Shown here one piece after another: positions 33,834 through 44,306 of a stretch of 64,000 nucleotides of DNA. The notes under the pieces are model-generated. The model was given only the letters and a program-made list of their open reading frames with translations. It did not search any database and was not told the origin of the DNA. Source of the stretch: Paenibacillus azoreducens (lineage in GTDB: Bacteria; Bacillota; Bacilli; Paenibacillales; Paenibacillaceae). Location: contig NZ_AP025343.1 of NCBI RefSeq assembly GCF_021654775.1, positions 1,178,001-1,242,000 of the forward strand, given 5' to 3'. The position numbers and the translations under genes were made by a program. Each line of letters starts with the position of its first letter. Position 1 is the first letter of the stretch.

Positions 33834-36800
33834 ATTATATCTAATCAAGATTTTCACATTAATAGTACCTTTTCGAAATCTGATCTAGGTGCTCAATCTG
33901 CTTGGAAAGGTTTTTCATTTCAAACTCTATATATATCATCTCGAATTATTAAAGATACAAATGAGTTTGTGTTTTATCCGGAGGATATTGAAGATTTAGT
34001 AATAAAAAAAGAAGATGTTGTTATTGAGGCTATTCAAATTAAAAATATCTCTTCTGATTTGACGCTTTCTTCTCTATCTTCCACAAAGTCTTCAAAATAT
34101 GGTGAAGGCTTTTTTAATAGAGTTTGCAGTTTACACGCCTTGTATCCTGAGCTTAACTGCATTCGTGTTGTATATTTTAATTCTCTTGGCAGTGAATTTA
34201 GAAGCTTAGAGAATAATGATGAAGAAGTTAAGGAACAATTGCTAAAAAAACTGACCAATAATCACGGACTAACAATTGAAAACGCAAAGTGGCTTCTATC
34301 AGCTTTGATTTTTGAAAAAGTCAATACCGAAGAAATGGAGAATAGCATCCGCACCCAGTTGAGTACATATGTTCCTGTTATGGCTGCTCCAGATCTTGCG
34401 AAGACATTACTCGTTCAGCATGTTTCTGAGTTGTCGAGAACAAAAGGTCATACTACTTTACAAGAGTGGCAAGAGAAAATGCACCAAATTGGAACAGATA
34501 TTGCTACCATAGACGGTTACTACAAAGAATACCAAAAGTCTCTTATTCGTCTAAGTGACCTAACCTCAGATAAAAATGTTGACCAATTGCGAATTGAATT
34601 CGAACAAGGAATTGCGACACAGCCCTCTCATATTAGGAATAATTTGGATTTACCTAGAGAAATTTGGATAACTAAAATATCAGAAGCAATCAGCCATACA
34701 GGTGTTGCTATTGTAAGGGGGGTATCGGGCCAAGGAAAAACGGCCCTTTGTTATAGATATCTCTTAAATGAATATCCAGAGGACCTAGTATTTTGTGTGC
34801 GTTCTATTTCATCAGTAGGTCAAGCAGAAAATCTTGTAGCAGCTATACGTGGTATTGCAAAACATACACAAAATATGGTTATTTATATTGATGTTAATTC
34901 TGGTGAATTGCAGTGGTGGTTACTTGTACAAGAACTTCAAGCCAGAGGTGTATCAGTTCCAGTTCTTCTATCCATTCGTGATGAAGATTTTAACATGACT
35001 CAAATAAATGGAAGCGTTATTCAATTTAAACTTGTTGAAGTAGAACTGTCTAAGCAAGAGGCTCGAAATATTTATGAAAACTATACATCTATGTCCCCTC
35101 ATCAGCAACTGCGAAGTTTTGAGGAAGCATGGAGTCAATTTGGTGAACAAGGCCCGTTAATTGAATTTGCCTACTTACTTACAAATAAACAGCCACTTAG
35201 ACAACGTATAAAAAGCCAGGTTAATAGGATGCTGCAAGAAGGAATACAGGATTCTTGGCTTGGATTATTACATTTGGTCTGTTATGCCGGGCAAACAGGA
35301 TGTCCTCTCCATATTCATCGAGTAAAGAAAGAAGTCAAATGTGATAACTTATATTCTGCTATAAATCGCCTTAGCAATGAATATTTGATTAGAACATTTG
35401 ATGATAACCAATATATTGAACCGTTACATCCATTAAGGGCCCAGATAATCTGTGAAGTTCTTAGGGAGACTCTCGGAGAAGACAGTTTGGATTTAGTGTT
35501 ATCAGCTATAAAATGCATGGATTCTGCGTATATCCAGTTGTTTTTGATGGACTTCTTTTCTAAGAGCTCCCACTCAATGGATATTATCGAAAAAATTGTG
35601 TCTGTTGAGTGTCCTGATTGGATTTCTTATGCTGGGAAGCTTAAAACAATGCTATGGCTTGATGTGAAAAGATATGTTGAGCAAAATAAATCCGTAATTG
35701 ATGACCTCATCGCAAAGAATGGTGATGGTTGGCCAACTTATATGCCGATGGATTTTTCGGGTATGTTACATCCTAATAAAATAATCGCTGAAGATTTATT
35801 GTCTATAGAGAGTCTTGATTTAGAGAACGTTAATAAGGACGAACTACTGACAGCAATTAACGAGGTCAAAGAGTCTCTTACCTCATTACAAATGGATTAT
35901 CAAACTACAGATTTCTTTATTACTCATAGTAAAATACCAGTTGATATTCCCAATACTGATACTGAATGGTCACTATTTGGTTATGCTCTTTTTTGGCTTG
36001 GTTTACGTGGACATAAAATTGAACTTACTTTCTTTCCAAATGAATTTCATGAAAAGATGCTTTCTGGTGATATTCAATCTAAGGCGGATGCTATATGTGG
36101 ACTTTACATGCAAAAAGGGGAAGATGAGTACTATAAAGCAGCTATTGAATCGCTTAACTCTCGAATAGTCGAAGATTACTGTGTGATTAATTTCTGTATC
36201 TCAGATAGTAAAGTTAAATGCCATTTTGTTCCCCCTTTATTTGATGATACACAAAATACAAACAATGAACAAAATTTCAATCATTACTGGAAAATAAAGT
36301 TATATAATGTGCTGAAGAGAGCGTATTATGACAAAGAATATATTGAAATTGAATTATTAGGTGTTGATCTTCTAGATGATTTAGGTATTGATGCAATAAA
36401 TCATACAGTTTGCATACCTAAAAGCAATCGATATGATGACTGGATAACAGAAGTAAACTCATGGATAAAGTCCCGTATTGATTATCATTATCGTCCCGAA
36501 ACTTGGAAACAGTATGTATCTAGAATTGATGAATTGCGTAAAGTGGCAGATACTCTCGTTACAAATATGATATCATGTTTTGATCATTTATATAAAAAGC
36601 AATATCTTGATAAAGGGCGTTGGACTAAAGTTGTGGAAAGTACTGAGAAGTTTAAGGTACTAACTTTTTCTCCTTTACTATTGCCCAAATCTGTAGTTGA
36701 CCCCTACTGTTTGTTTAGAGAAGATATGAACTCTCTAAGTTCCGAAACGCAAGAATTAGAACGTGTGTCTCATTTGTTATCTTATTCAAAGTACAAAATG

Positions 36801-37904
36801 TTCAGGAAAGGTTTTTCTGACGTTTATCGACACCTGGAGAATTTCCTAAATCAATACAGTTCAATTCTACTTGCACGAATCAACAAAAAGAATTTAGATG
36901 AAATCAATAATCCTAGATTGGCTCTCATTAATTTATTTTTTTCTGCAAATGCTCTGGTAACAATGCAAGAAGAATATATGATGTTATTTAAAAATTATGG
37001 AACACTTGGTGTGGATTTCAATCAAAGAGAGCTAGACAATTATATTATTTTGCTGAATATGTGGGCATATATTAATGAAAATCCGATCAAAGGGTATGCA
37101 ATAGCTTATGATGCAAAACAACGCTATAGAAAAAGTCATGATTCTCTTGAGGTATCGTTACAGGATGCAATCAACAAAATTAGCGCACGGAGTGTAGTAT
37201 TTGATGAGCATACGTATCTGATAATTCCATTTGACGGTGAAGCCTTGGAAGATAAATATACTAAAGTAGCTTTGACGTTGAGAGAATCATATAAATCAGC
37301 GATTGAATTTGCGAGTGAGCGTTGGTATCTCGAGACATATGATCCTAATTTTATTGTAGTATATACACATGGAGATATCCCCGTTGGAAGTGGATTTTTG
37401 TTACCAATATTCAGAATTTTAGATACTCCAGAAGATGAAATATCCGCATCTCTTTTTCCTGCTGAGCTGCCCAAATCAACTGAATTCTCCTTACATAGTC
37501 AATGCGATGAATTGGCGTTGTGGACAGAAGCTATCGGTTTTTTATCGGGTGCAAGGATCTTAATCAAACAGTATAATAACGTACTGAAGCATATTGATGA
37601 GGACATTTTTTATTCAAGTGGTATTATTCAATACATTAATGATTGGTGGCCGAAGTTATCTGATGTATTGGAGAAATTTTCAGACGCAATATCTAAGCCG
37701 CTAGACATAATGGTAAAGCATCCAACTGAAATGTTTATTGATTTTTCAGCATCGGCTAGCAAAACTCTTGATAAACTACAGACAATAGGTGAAAAAGTTA
37801 GTAGTTGTGAAAGTCTTACCGAGCTTGAAGATGAAATAATTAATTTCGTAATTGGGATGATACTATTGCAGCCAGAACTTCTTTCCTTGGTAGAAGAACA
37901 ATGA
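33834..37904 (+). CDS. DUF4297-type nuclease fused to a STAND-like NTPase (antiviral candidate)
   Basis: Read from 33834 the protein has 1356 residues. The first 45 codons precede the first GTG (33969) but already contain GAQSAWKGFSFQTLYISSRI, the usual opening of DUF4297/Cap4-like nucleases, and the PD-(D/E)XK-type residues follow (PEDIEDLVI and IEAIQIKN). GGGAGAG lies five bases before ATT 33834, so a non-AUG start is likely. A P-loop GVSGQGKTALC (about residue 290) and a Walker B-like MVIYIDVN with SIRDEDF follow. The long C-terminal half has no recognised domain and may sense the invader, as in Avs-type proteins. The gene stands alone before a strong terminator and is AT-rich. Confidence 0.75.
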   Translation: MISNQDFHINSTFSKSDLGAQSAWKGFSFQTLYISSRIIKDTNEFVFYPEDIEDLVIKKEDVVIEAIQIKNISSDLTLSSLSSTKSSKYGEGFFNRVCSLHALYPELNCIRVVYFNSLGSEFRSLENNDEEVKEQLLKKLTNNHGLTIENAKWLLSALIFEKVNTEEMENSIRTQLSTYVPVMAAPDLAKTLLVQHVSELSRTKGHTTLQEWQEKMHQIGTDIATIDGYYKEYQKSLIRLSDLTSDKNVDQLRIEFEQGIATQPSHIRNNLDLPREIWITKISEAISHTGVAIVRGVSGQGKTALCYRYLLNEYPEDLVFCVRSISSVGQAENLVAAIRGIAKHTQNMVIYIDVNSGELQWWLLVQELQARGVSVPVLLSIRDEDFNMTQINGSVIQFKLVEVELSKQEARNIYENYTSMSPHQQLRSFEEAWSQFGEQGPLIEFAYLLTNKQPLRQRIKSQVNRMLQEGIQDSWLGLLHLVCYAGQTGCPLHIHRVKKEVKCDNLYSAINRLSNEYLIRTFDDNQYIEPLHPLRAQIICEVLRETLGEDSLDLVLSAIKCMDSAYIQLFLMDFFSKSSHSMDIIEKIVSVECPDWISYAGKLKTMLWLDVKRYVEQNKSVIDDLIAKNGDGWPTYMPMDFSGMLHPNKIIAEDLLSIESLDLENVNKDELLTAINEVKESLTSLQMDYQTTDFFITHSKIPVDIPNTDTEWSLFGYALFWLGLRGHKIELTFFPNEFHEKMLSGDIQSKADAICGLYMQKGEDEYYKAAIESLNSRIVEDYCVINFCISDSKVKCHFVPPLFDDTQNTNNEQNFNHYWKIKLYNVLKRAYYDKEYIEIELLGVDLLDDLGIDAINHTVCIPKSNRYDDWITEVNSWIKSRIDYHYRPETWKQYVSRIDELRKVADTLVTNMISCFDHLYKKQYLDKGRWTKVVESTEKFKVLTFSPLLLPKSVVDPYCLFREDMNSLSSETQELERVSHLLSYSKYKMFRKGFSDVYRHLENFLNQYSSILLARINKKNLDEINNPRLALINLFFSANALVTMQEEYMMLFKNYGTLGVDFNQRELDNYIILLNMWAYINENPIKGYAIAYDAKQRYRKSHDSLEVSLQDAINKISARSVVFDEHTYLIIPFDGEALEDKYTKVALTLRESYKSAIEFASERWYLETYDPNFIVVYTHGDIPVGSGFLLPIFRILDTPEDEISASLFPAELPKSTEFSLHSQCDELALWTEAIGFLSGARILIKQYNNVLKHIDEDIFYSSGIIQYINDWWPKLSDVLEKFSDAISKPLDIMVKHPTEMFIDFSASASKTLDKLQTIGEKVSSCESLTELEDEIINFVIGMILLQPELLSLVEEQ

Positions 37905-37910
37905 AACATA

Positions 37911-37953
37911 AAAGAGGGACACAGCATTCTCTAGCTTGTGTCCCTTTATTTTT
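37911..37953 (+). terminator. Terminator of the STAND-like gene
   Basis: AAGAGGGACACA and TGTGTCCCTTT pair around a 12-base loop and are followed by ATTTTT. Confidence 0.85.
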
Positions 37954-37981
37954 CTCCGTCTTTCTCTTGGATCTTCTCGTA

Positions 37982-38183
37982 TTAACTTTCAACAAGCTTG
38001 AAAAAATCGGATGGTTTGATTTTTAGACCTTTGCAAAGTTTAAATGTTTTTGTGACAGAATCGGTTTGCATTTCATATTCTTCTATCAATCTGGATATTG
38101 ATTGGGAGATATGCCGTAACAAAATTATGATAATCGTTTGGAACATATTTCATTAGTTCCTCATAAGTCATCGGTTCTAACAT
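37982..38183 (-). pseudogene. Frameshifted Xre-type small regulator gene
   Basis: ATG 38183 follows GGAGGAATTTGA and encodes MLEPMTYEELMKYVPNDYHN; then a one-base shift is needed to continue as LRHISQSISRLIEEYEMQTD and TFKLCKGLKIKPSDFFKLVE, a helix-turn-helix end. The distance from start to stop is not a multiple of three. The next 500 bases (38184-38684) hold no recognisable gene. Confidence 0.6.
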
Positions 38184-38684
38184 TCAAATTCCTCCAATGT
38201 TATCTTTTTAACTTTTTAATGAAGTATATATTAACCTTGATATTGGGAAACCTTTCTTTGAATTGTTCAATTATTTGGCTACAACTTGTACAAGGTTCGC
38301 GAATCATTTTCATATTTTTATTCCTTCTTGTTCGATCTCTTCTATTTTACCATGCCAAACAAACTAGTTAATTCCTGATAGTCTCGAACGAAATACCCTA
38401 GTTAATTATTTTTAAGTAAACTTGGGGTTAAGTACTTTATTGATTCAAAACATTATTGACAGTTAACTGATCATTACTAGACAAGGCTACCGCTGTTCCT
38501 GTATCCAAGCTTTAAATGAATTGGAACGTTTGTTCGGAAGGCTAATGTTACTTCTTGTCGAAAAGATAGTATATCTTTGGTATTAGGGATGAGAGTATAG
38601 GCCCATTTATTTGAACGAGAAACGAACCAATTTATTACAAAAACTCATTACCCTTGCTAAAGTTTATCTATATGGGGAGTTTTA

Positions 38685-38797
38685 ATGCAAGTTACTAAGA
38701 TGAAAATTAAAAACTTCTGAAGTTCGGATAATCAGAGACTTCTGTGGAATTTTCTAAAATTACTACTTTAGTAGGGAATAATAGTACTGGGAAAACC
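38685..38797 (+). pseudogene. Relic of an OLD/AAA-type ATPase gene
   Basis: ATG 38685 after GGGGAG encodes MQVTKMKIKNF, interrupted by a stop, and a shifted frame gives VEFSKITTLVGNNSTGKT, a Walker A motif of the OLD/AAA_15 type. Only the N-terminal 35 codons remain. Confidence 0.65.
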
Positions 38798-38927
38798 ATA
38801 TTTTACCCATTTTTTTCAAAAAAACTGTTTTACAATCTCTGTAATGATAGAATCCTGGTAAAATGGGTTTGGACTACTATTTGTAACTCGCAAAGTTAAT
38901 AGTATTCCCAAAAAAGCAGGGAGGTTA

Positions 38928-39154
38928 ATGGTAAAGCATGTACTTGAAAATAAAAATCAATTGACAGAAATTGAAGTGAAGATTATTGGGAAAATCATAT
39001 GTGATAAGCCAATGCAGTCAAAAGAGGAACTTAAACGTTTTAATGAGTCTGTAATCCAGATATAGTTGGATCTCTTTGCATAGGTACCATTAATCCTTTT
39101 TCCTTCATATTAGAGAATTATAAAGATATGTTGGTTGAAAAACAGAAAAAATAA
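38928..39154 (+). pseudogene. Small frameshifted ORF of unknown function
   Basis: ATG 38928 with GGGAGG encodes 45 residues (VKHVLENKNQLTEIEVKIIG...) to TAG 39063. A second frame continues at once (VGSLCIGTINPFSFILENYK) to TAA 39152. It may be a decayed gene related to the ATPase relic upstream; no family is recognised. Confidence 0.35.
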
Positions 39155-39184
39155 TTTCAGCATAAATTAAAAGAGGGTAGCTTG

Positions 39185-40177
39185 ATGAAACAGACTTCAA
39201 AACATACTAGGTTAGTTATATTACTTATTGCTTTAGTAGCAGTTTTTTTCTTATCTAGTGGCACCATTTTCATAGTTGACATATTTTTTAATGTATTGAA
39301 TTTTAAACTAAATAACCAAGTTATAAAAATTATATATAAGTGTTTGACTTTTTTCCTAGGCATATTCCTTAGTTTTGCTGGATGCCTCTTAGTTTTATTT
39401 TGTCTTTGGACAGTTGATAGATTTAAGAAAGTTGTAGGAAGAATTCTTGATTTCATAAATCCTATTGTTAATTTGATTGATCGGATAATGAATTGGTTCT
39501 CAATGATTGGTCTTATCTTTATTCTTATGATTTTTATACTCCTACCTTTTTTAGCCTGGATACTTCTCTATAGTAATAATATTGCACCGCTCAGATATAT
39601 TGGCGGATTTTATTACGCAGCTGAACTGAGTGTAGTTTTGCTTTTTACTTACGGTATTGAGTGGATCACAAAGTTGTTTATAAAATATAATTTTCCACTT
39701 TCGGATAGAATGAAAGAAAAAGCCAATAGTTATTTTTCAACGAAAAAATTGAAAAGAGTTACTTATATATTTTTCTTAGTGGTGTATATAATATTTAACT
39801 TTTTAAATTTTTCTGATGAGAAACATACTTTATTTGAAATCAGTAAAGAAGTACTCGTAACTTTTATTGGTTTAGAAACCTGCATAGCATTGTTTAAAGG
39901 AAATCATAAAAAAAAGAAAAGAGGGAATACTATGGCTTCTCATATTTTACGTTTAAACCATACAGATAATGAAGTAGTTGATGTCGAATCAGTCTCAATT
40001 GAGTTTCCAAAGTTCATAGATGGATCTAAATATGAAGTGACATTTAACAGTAAAGAAACTGATAGCGAGGAGAAACACTCTTTTACGTTAACACTTGAGG
40101 GCATGGAAGAGATGGTTAAGTTTTACAACATTATTAAACAAAACAAAGGAAATCTTGAGGGTAGCAAAGATGAGTGA
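39185..40177 (+). CDS. Multispanning membrane protein with cytoplasmic C-terminal domain
   Basis: This 330-residue protein has six or so hydrophobic segments within residues 1-240 and a basic turn (NHKKKKRGN), followed by an 80-residue soluble, acidic tail (SVSIEFPKFIDGSKYEVTFN). GAGGGTAGCTTG precedes the ATG. No family is recognised. Its AT-rich composition and place in the island suggest a membrane partner of a defence gene, possibly of the helicase downstream, but the 360-base gap between them argues against tight coupling. Confidence 0.65.
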   Translation: MKQTSKHTRLVILLIALVAVFFLSSGTIFIVDIFFNVLNFKLNNQVIKIIYKCLTFFLGIFLSFAGCLLVLFCLWTVDRFKKVVGRILDFINPIVNLIDRIMNWFSMIGLIFILMIFILLPFLAWILLYSNNIAPLRYIGGFYYAAELSVVLLFTYGIEWITKLFIKYNFPLSDRMKEKANSYFSTKKLKRVTYIFFLVVYIIFNFLNFSDEKHTLFEISKEVLVTFIGLETCIALFKGNHKKKKRGNTMASHILRLNHTDNEVVDVESVSIEFPKFIDGSKYEVTFNSKETDSEEKHSFTLTLEGMEEMVKFYNIIKQNKGNLEGSKDE

Positions 40178-40536
40178 CAAAATGTTAAGGCTTGGTTATT
40201 TTTGAAACCATATTCGGATTATATGTAGATCGGAAATATCATTTTACTACTCGGGAAATTGCCGTCATCATTTCTTGCTGAGTAATGGCAGGTTAATCGG
40301 CTTGTCCGTGTCCCGAGGAGCTCAACAGTATGTTTCAGGTAATGGTAAATCCTGGTTATCCACTCATGAAGGGTTAATATGCAATCCGTATTATTCTTTG
40401 TACAATTGGAGGATATCTCCATGATCTGTCGAAGTGTGTAGTTTATTAAAACGGAACTATTAATCTATTCAATATTTATTTCTTTAGCAACACAACATGA
40501 AGAAAATAAAAGTGCATTAAGGCGGTGCCGACAACT
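40178..40536. other. Gene-free stretch upstream of the helicase gene
   Basis: No convincing reading frame is seen; a minus-strand frame at 40219-40422 has no ribosome site. The promoter of the helicase gene should lie near 40440-40520. Confidence 0.4.
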
Positions 40537-42405
40537 ATGATTATTTACAGCAGTAACGCTCTACAATTTAGAGAAGCTGTTGAGACCAATCAAATCACGC
40601 TAGATATTGAACAGGCTTATATTCAGAAAATGGGGAAACGACCAATCCAAGGTGAACGGATGGCATGGAATAATTCCATGCAATTTATGGAGCGAGTGAT
40701 TCGAAACTCGGAAATACCCGATGATTGCGGTATTCTAATCGAATATAATATTCCTTCAACAAGCAAGAGAATTGACTTCATTATTGCAGGTAAAGATGTA
40801 CACGAACAAGATAATTTTGTCATTATTGAGCTTAAACAATGGGATTCTGCTAAAGCTACGGAGAAGGAAGATGTTGTAGTTGCATTTATTCGTAGCCGAA
40901 ACCGAGAAACACCTCACCCTTCTTACCAAGCATGGTCCTACCGGCAGTATTTAACAGACATGAATGAAGCCATCCAAAACAATGACTTAAAGGGACACTC
41001 ATGCGCTTACTTACATAATTACCATGAACCTAAAACGTATGATCCTCTTAAAAACGAAGTCTACAGTTCTATTATTAAGGAAGCCCCATTATTTTACGCA
41101 GATGATACAAAAGAACTTCAGAAGTTTTTGTATAAACATGTTGGTAAAGGGAATGGGGTTAACCTTCTATATTTAATTGAAAATGGGAAGATACGTCCTT
41201 CGAAAAAATTGATTGATCATATAAACGGACTGTTCAAAGGTAATTCAGACTTTATCATGTTGGATGAACAGAAGGTTGCTTATGAAACAATAATGTCCTT
41301 AACTAAAGATCTAACATCTAAAAGGACTATTATCGTTAAAGGTGGACCAGGAACAGGTAAATCCGTGATCTCAATGAACGCACTTGGGGGAATACTTTCT
41401 AAAAAGAAAAACGTTAAATTTATAGCTCCTAACGCTGCTTTCCGAACCGTAATGGTGGACACGCTAGCTAAGCAGCAAGTAAGAGACAAAACACGTACTA
41501 GAGTGTTATTTGCTGGATCTGGACAGTTCTATGATTGTGAATCAAATTTTTACGATGTTTTAGTCGTAGATGAAGCACATAGACTGAAGGGGAAAGGAGC
41601 CTATCAGTATAAAGGTGTCAATCAAATCGAAGATATTATTAAAGCCTCTAAATTAAATGTGTTTTTCATAGATGATAATCAAAGAATTAGGCCAGATGAT
41701 ATCGGCTCAGTCGAGGAGATTAAAAGAATAGCAGCGCTTCACAAGTCGGAAATTTATGAAATTGAACTTACTTCCCAGTTTAGATGTGCAGGGGCTGATG
41801 GCTATTTGAACTGGATTGATGATGTTCTTCAAATTAAGGAAACAGCTAATTTTAATGGCTGGGATAAATCTGCCTTTGACTTTCAGTTATTCGATAGTCC
41901 CCATGAGTTGTTGAAGCAAGTCAAGGAAAAGGAAAGTAACGGAATGAAGTCTCGAATGCTGGCTGGATTTGCTTGGACATGGACAAAAGAAGATGAAGGA
42001 AACCGTAACGGGGAAATCGATGACGTCATTATCGAAGAGCATGATTTTAGCATGCCTTGGAATGGGCGAGCGATTTCAACTACTTGGGCTGTTCATCCCG
42101 ATGGTATCGATCAGATTGGTTGTATCCATACTTCCCAAGGCCTTGAGTTTGATTATGTTGGTGTCATTATTGGCAATGATCTTAAGTTTGATCCCCAAAC
42201 TATGACTCTTTATGCCGATTATGATGAATATAAAGATACGGTTGGCAAGAAGGGATTAAAGAAAGATCCCGCAAAATTAACCGAACTGGTCAAAAATATA
42301 TATAAAGTGCTATTATCTCGGGGGATGAAGGGGTGCTACGTTTACTGTAGAGATAAAAACCTTCATAACTATCTATTGGAAAGAATTCAACTTACCAACT
42401 CTTAA
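40537..42405 (+). CDS. DUF2075 superfamily 1 helicase with N-terminal PD-(D/E)XK-like nuclease
   Basis: This 622-residue protein has an N-terminal nuclease-like region (RIDFIIAGKD then FVIIELKQWD, the D...ExK pattern near residues 75-100) and a DUF2075 helicase: Walker A VKGGPGTGKSVISM near residue 270, Walker B LVVDEAHRLKG, and motif V/VI-like IHTSQGLEFDYVGVI and YKVLLSRGMKG. Start choice between GTG 40525 and ATG 40537 is uncertain. DUF2075 proteins occur in restriction and anti-phage settings, so it probably degrades or unwinds foreign nucleic acid. Confidence 0.82.
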   Translation: MIIYSSNALQFREAVETNQITLDIEQAYIQKMGKRPIQGERMAWNNSMQFMERVIRNSEIPDDCGILIEYNIPSTSKRIDFIIAGKDVHEQDNFVIIELKQWDSAKATEKEDVVVAFIRSRNRETPHPSYQAWSYRQYLTDMNEAIQNNDLKGHSCAYLHNYHEPKTYDPLKNEVYSSIIKEAPLFYADDTKELQKFLYKHVGKGNGVNLLYLIENGKIRPSKKLIDHINGLFKGNSDFIMLDEQKVAYETIMSLTKDLTSKRTIIVKGGPGTGKSVISMNALGGILSKKKNVKFIAPNAAFRTVMVDTLAKQQVRDKTRTRVLFAGSGQFYDCESNFYDVLVVDEAHRLKGKGAYQYKGVNQIEDIIKASKLNVFFIDDNQRIRPDDIGSVEEIKRIAALHKSEIYEIELTSQFRCAGADGYLNWIDDVLQIKETANFNGWDKSAFDFQLFDSPHELLKQVKEKESNGMKSRMLAGFAWTWTKEDEGNRNGEIDDVIIEEHDFSMPWNGRAISTTWAVHPDGIDQIGCIHTSQGLEFDYVGVIIGNDLKFDPQTMTLYADYDEYKDTVGKKGLKKDPAKLTELVKNIYKVLLSRGMKGCYVYCRDKNLHNYLLERIQLTNS

Positions 42406-42456
42406 ATTACAAATGCGTAATTTGATAGATCTATTGAACCACCTGAGTAATACCGG

Positions 42457-42506
42457 AGGGTGTCCCTCAGTCATCATAGATGACGACTGAGGGACGCCCC
42501 TCTTTT
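42457..42506 (+). terminator. Strong terminator of the helicase gene
   Basis: GGGTGTCCCTCAGTC pairs with GACTGAGGGACGCCC with one mismatch, followed by TCTTTT. Confidence 0.88.
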
Positions 42507-42561
42507 AATATCATTTATAGTTATAAAGCCAATTTACTTTCTAGGAGTTGTCTGACGAACC

Positions 42562-43671
42562 ATGAACAAGAAAGAAGTCGCCCACATACGCAAGCAGTTT
42601 AAGCTGGATAATCATTTGATGCAAATTTACGATATTCTGAACGTGTACACGATGAAGGAAACGAACGAAATTTATCACTGGGGGCGGAGCCCTTTTGGGT
42701 TAGTGGACCGGGAGAAGCAGGAGCTGTACATGGGCAATTTCAAAAAGCTGCTGACCAAGCGAATTGGATCATAAGCTGTTCGAGCTCAAGTTTCAGAAGG
42801 AAGCGGAAGACCAGAAAGACCCTTCGCGGGTGTTGCTTCACCAAGCTATCCAGACGGGCGATCCGGAGGAGTGGCAGGATCTGATGCTGCTGCTCGTAGA
42901 GAAAATGATGGCGGACACGACGTAAACGGGATACGGTCATTACGTTCGTACGCGGACAATACTATCGGCCAACCAAGGCGAGGAATGAGGAAGCCGAGGA
43001 GACAGGGAACGACGAAGTGTTCGGGCATTCGTTCATTCTATGCAGCGTGAACTCTACGGAGAAGCAGCGGAGGAAGGGTTCTTTTATCCCAGCGTGACGG
43101 ACAATTATTCCGACGTGAACCGGGTCCTCTATTGTACGGGGAAATCGAATGATCCGAATGAGCGTTTCATCTCTGAGGTCCTGAATGCGGAACGGTCTGT
43201 GACGGCGCTGGAAGAGCGAGCGATCTTTGAAGACATCGTGAAGGAAGTAGCGGGTGAACAGCTGGATTCAGCCACGATCGCACACGTGTACGAGGAAATT
43301 CATCATGTGATTGAATCCCACCAGGACGAGGAAGAACCTCCGAAGCTGGATTATTCCGATGTGGAACGCGTGCTGACCGCAAGCGGCGTAGAAAATGTGA
43401 CCAAGGAAGCTGTGGAGCGGGCGTTTGAAACCATCGTTGACGATAAGAACTATGAACTGAAGGCGAAAAGCGTGATCCCGAAATTCACGTCCAAATCGAT
43501 CAAGATCGATACCAAGGTAGCCACGATTACGATAAAAGCCCACAGGATTTAAGGTATATTAAACAGGTGAGCTTCCAAGGCAAACGCTGCATCATGATTG
43601 AGGTTGACGAAGATGCCGTCATCGAGGGCTTTACGCTGAGCACAGAGACGTTGTTGGAAAAGGCGGATTGA
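42562..43671 (+). pseudogene. Decayed DUF4317 gene
   Basis: ATG 42562 encodes MNKKEVAHIRKQFKLDNHL and HWGRSPFGLVDREKQELYM; the sequence then jumps frame at about 42762 (LDHKLFELKFQKEAED), 42920 (DTVITFVRGQYYRPTKARNE) and 43040 (GFFYPSVTDNYSDVNRVLY) and finally near 43550. An internal part is also missing. All pieces fit one DUF4317 protein of about 380 residues. GC content is host-like, so this is a damaged chromosomal gene trapped in the island. Confidence 0.75.
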
Positions 43672-43862
43672 AGGGATAAGAGCTTTTGAGATTCTCCCCT
43701 TACGGAGACAGGTTTTATGATTTCGCCTGTACTGTGAGGGGGGGTTATGGTTGAGATTCACCCACTTATTCGGCACTTATATTTCCTTTCGCGCTAAAAA
43801 GCTCTACCGCGGGTGACTGGGAACCATCGCTTCGGTAATGAAGGGAGCGCCATTGGATCGGG

Positions 43863-44062
43863 AAGCAGACCATCAGCGACGCGTTGCGATCGTTTCATCA
43901 AGTGAATCCGGCGCAGACCGAGGTGCTTTATGGGAAGACGGTGGAGTATGCTCGGTTGACTGGGAAGGGGACAGTTTTTGATGCTTACTGTGGCATCGGG
44001 ACGATTATGCTATTCCTGGCGTAGCATGCAGGGAATGTGTATGCTTTTACTGCCTCCTCATT
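43863..44062 (+). pseudogene. Fragment of a 23S rRNA uracil-C5 methyltransferase (RlmD/RumA) gene
   Basis: The frame reads [20 protein letters not shown] then [16 protein letters not shown] before a stop at 44022. The SFxQVN and DAYCGIGT motifs are typical of TrmA/RlmD enzymes. Both ends of the gene are missing. Confidence 0.75.
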
Positions 44063-44249
44063 ATTTATATCCGCCGCATTTAACAATTCTTTTGTTACTT
44101 TTCCTTTGGTACCATGAGTGTGCATTCTCTTGTTCAGTTATCGGTACATTATCTTAAAGAATATATAAAAAACATTATATATAAAGTGACTTGGAAAGAC
44201 TTGGAAAACGGGTTTTAAATCTATAATGTCAGAGGACAATTCCATTTAC

Positions 44250-44277
44250 TTGTATACCCAATTTGGGATACTATAGA
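44250..44277 (+). promoter_or_regulatory. Candidate promoter with palindromic operator for the QueC/OGG operon
   Basis: TTGTAT (44250-44255) and TATAGA (44272-44277) are 16 bases apart. The spacer contains the palindrome CCCAATTTGGG (44257-44267). Upstream, GACTTGGAAA is repeated in tandem (44188-44207). Confidence 0.45.
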
Positions 44278-44306
44278 CCTATATAAATTAGTTGGAGGTC
44301 CTATAT

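Noticed and set aside
38800..38880. Inverted ACCCATTTT / AAAATGGGT arms as an IS end
   Set aside because: Only nine bases pair, there is no transposase nearby and no target duplication was seen.
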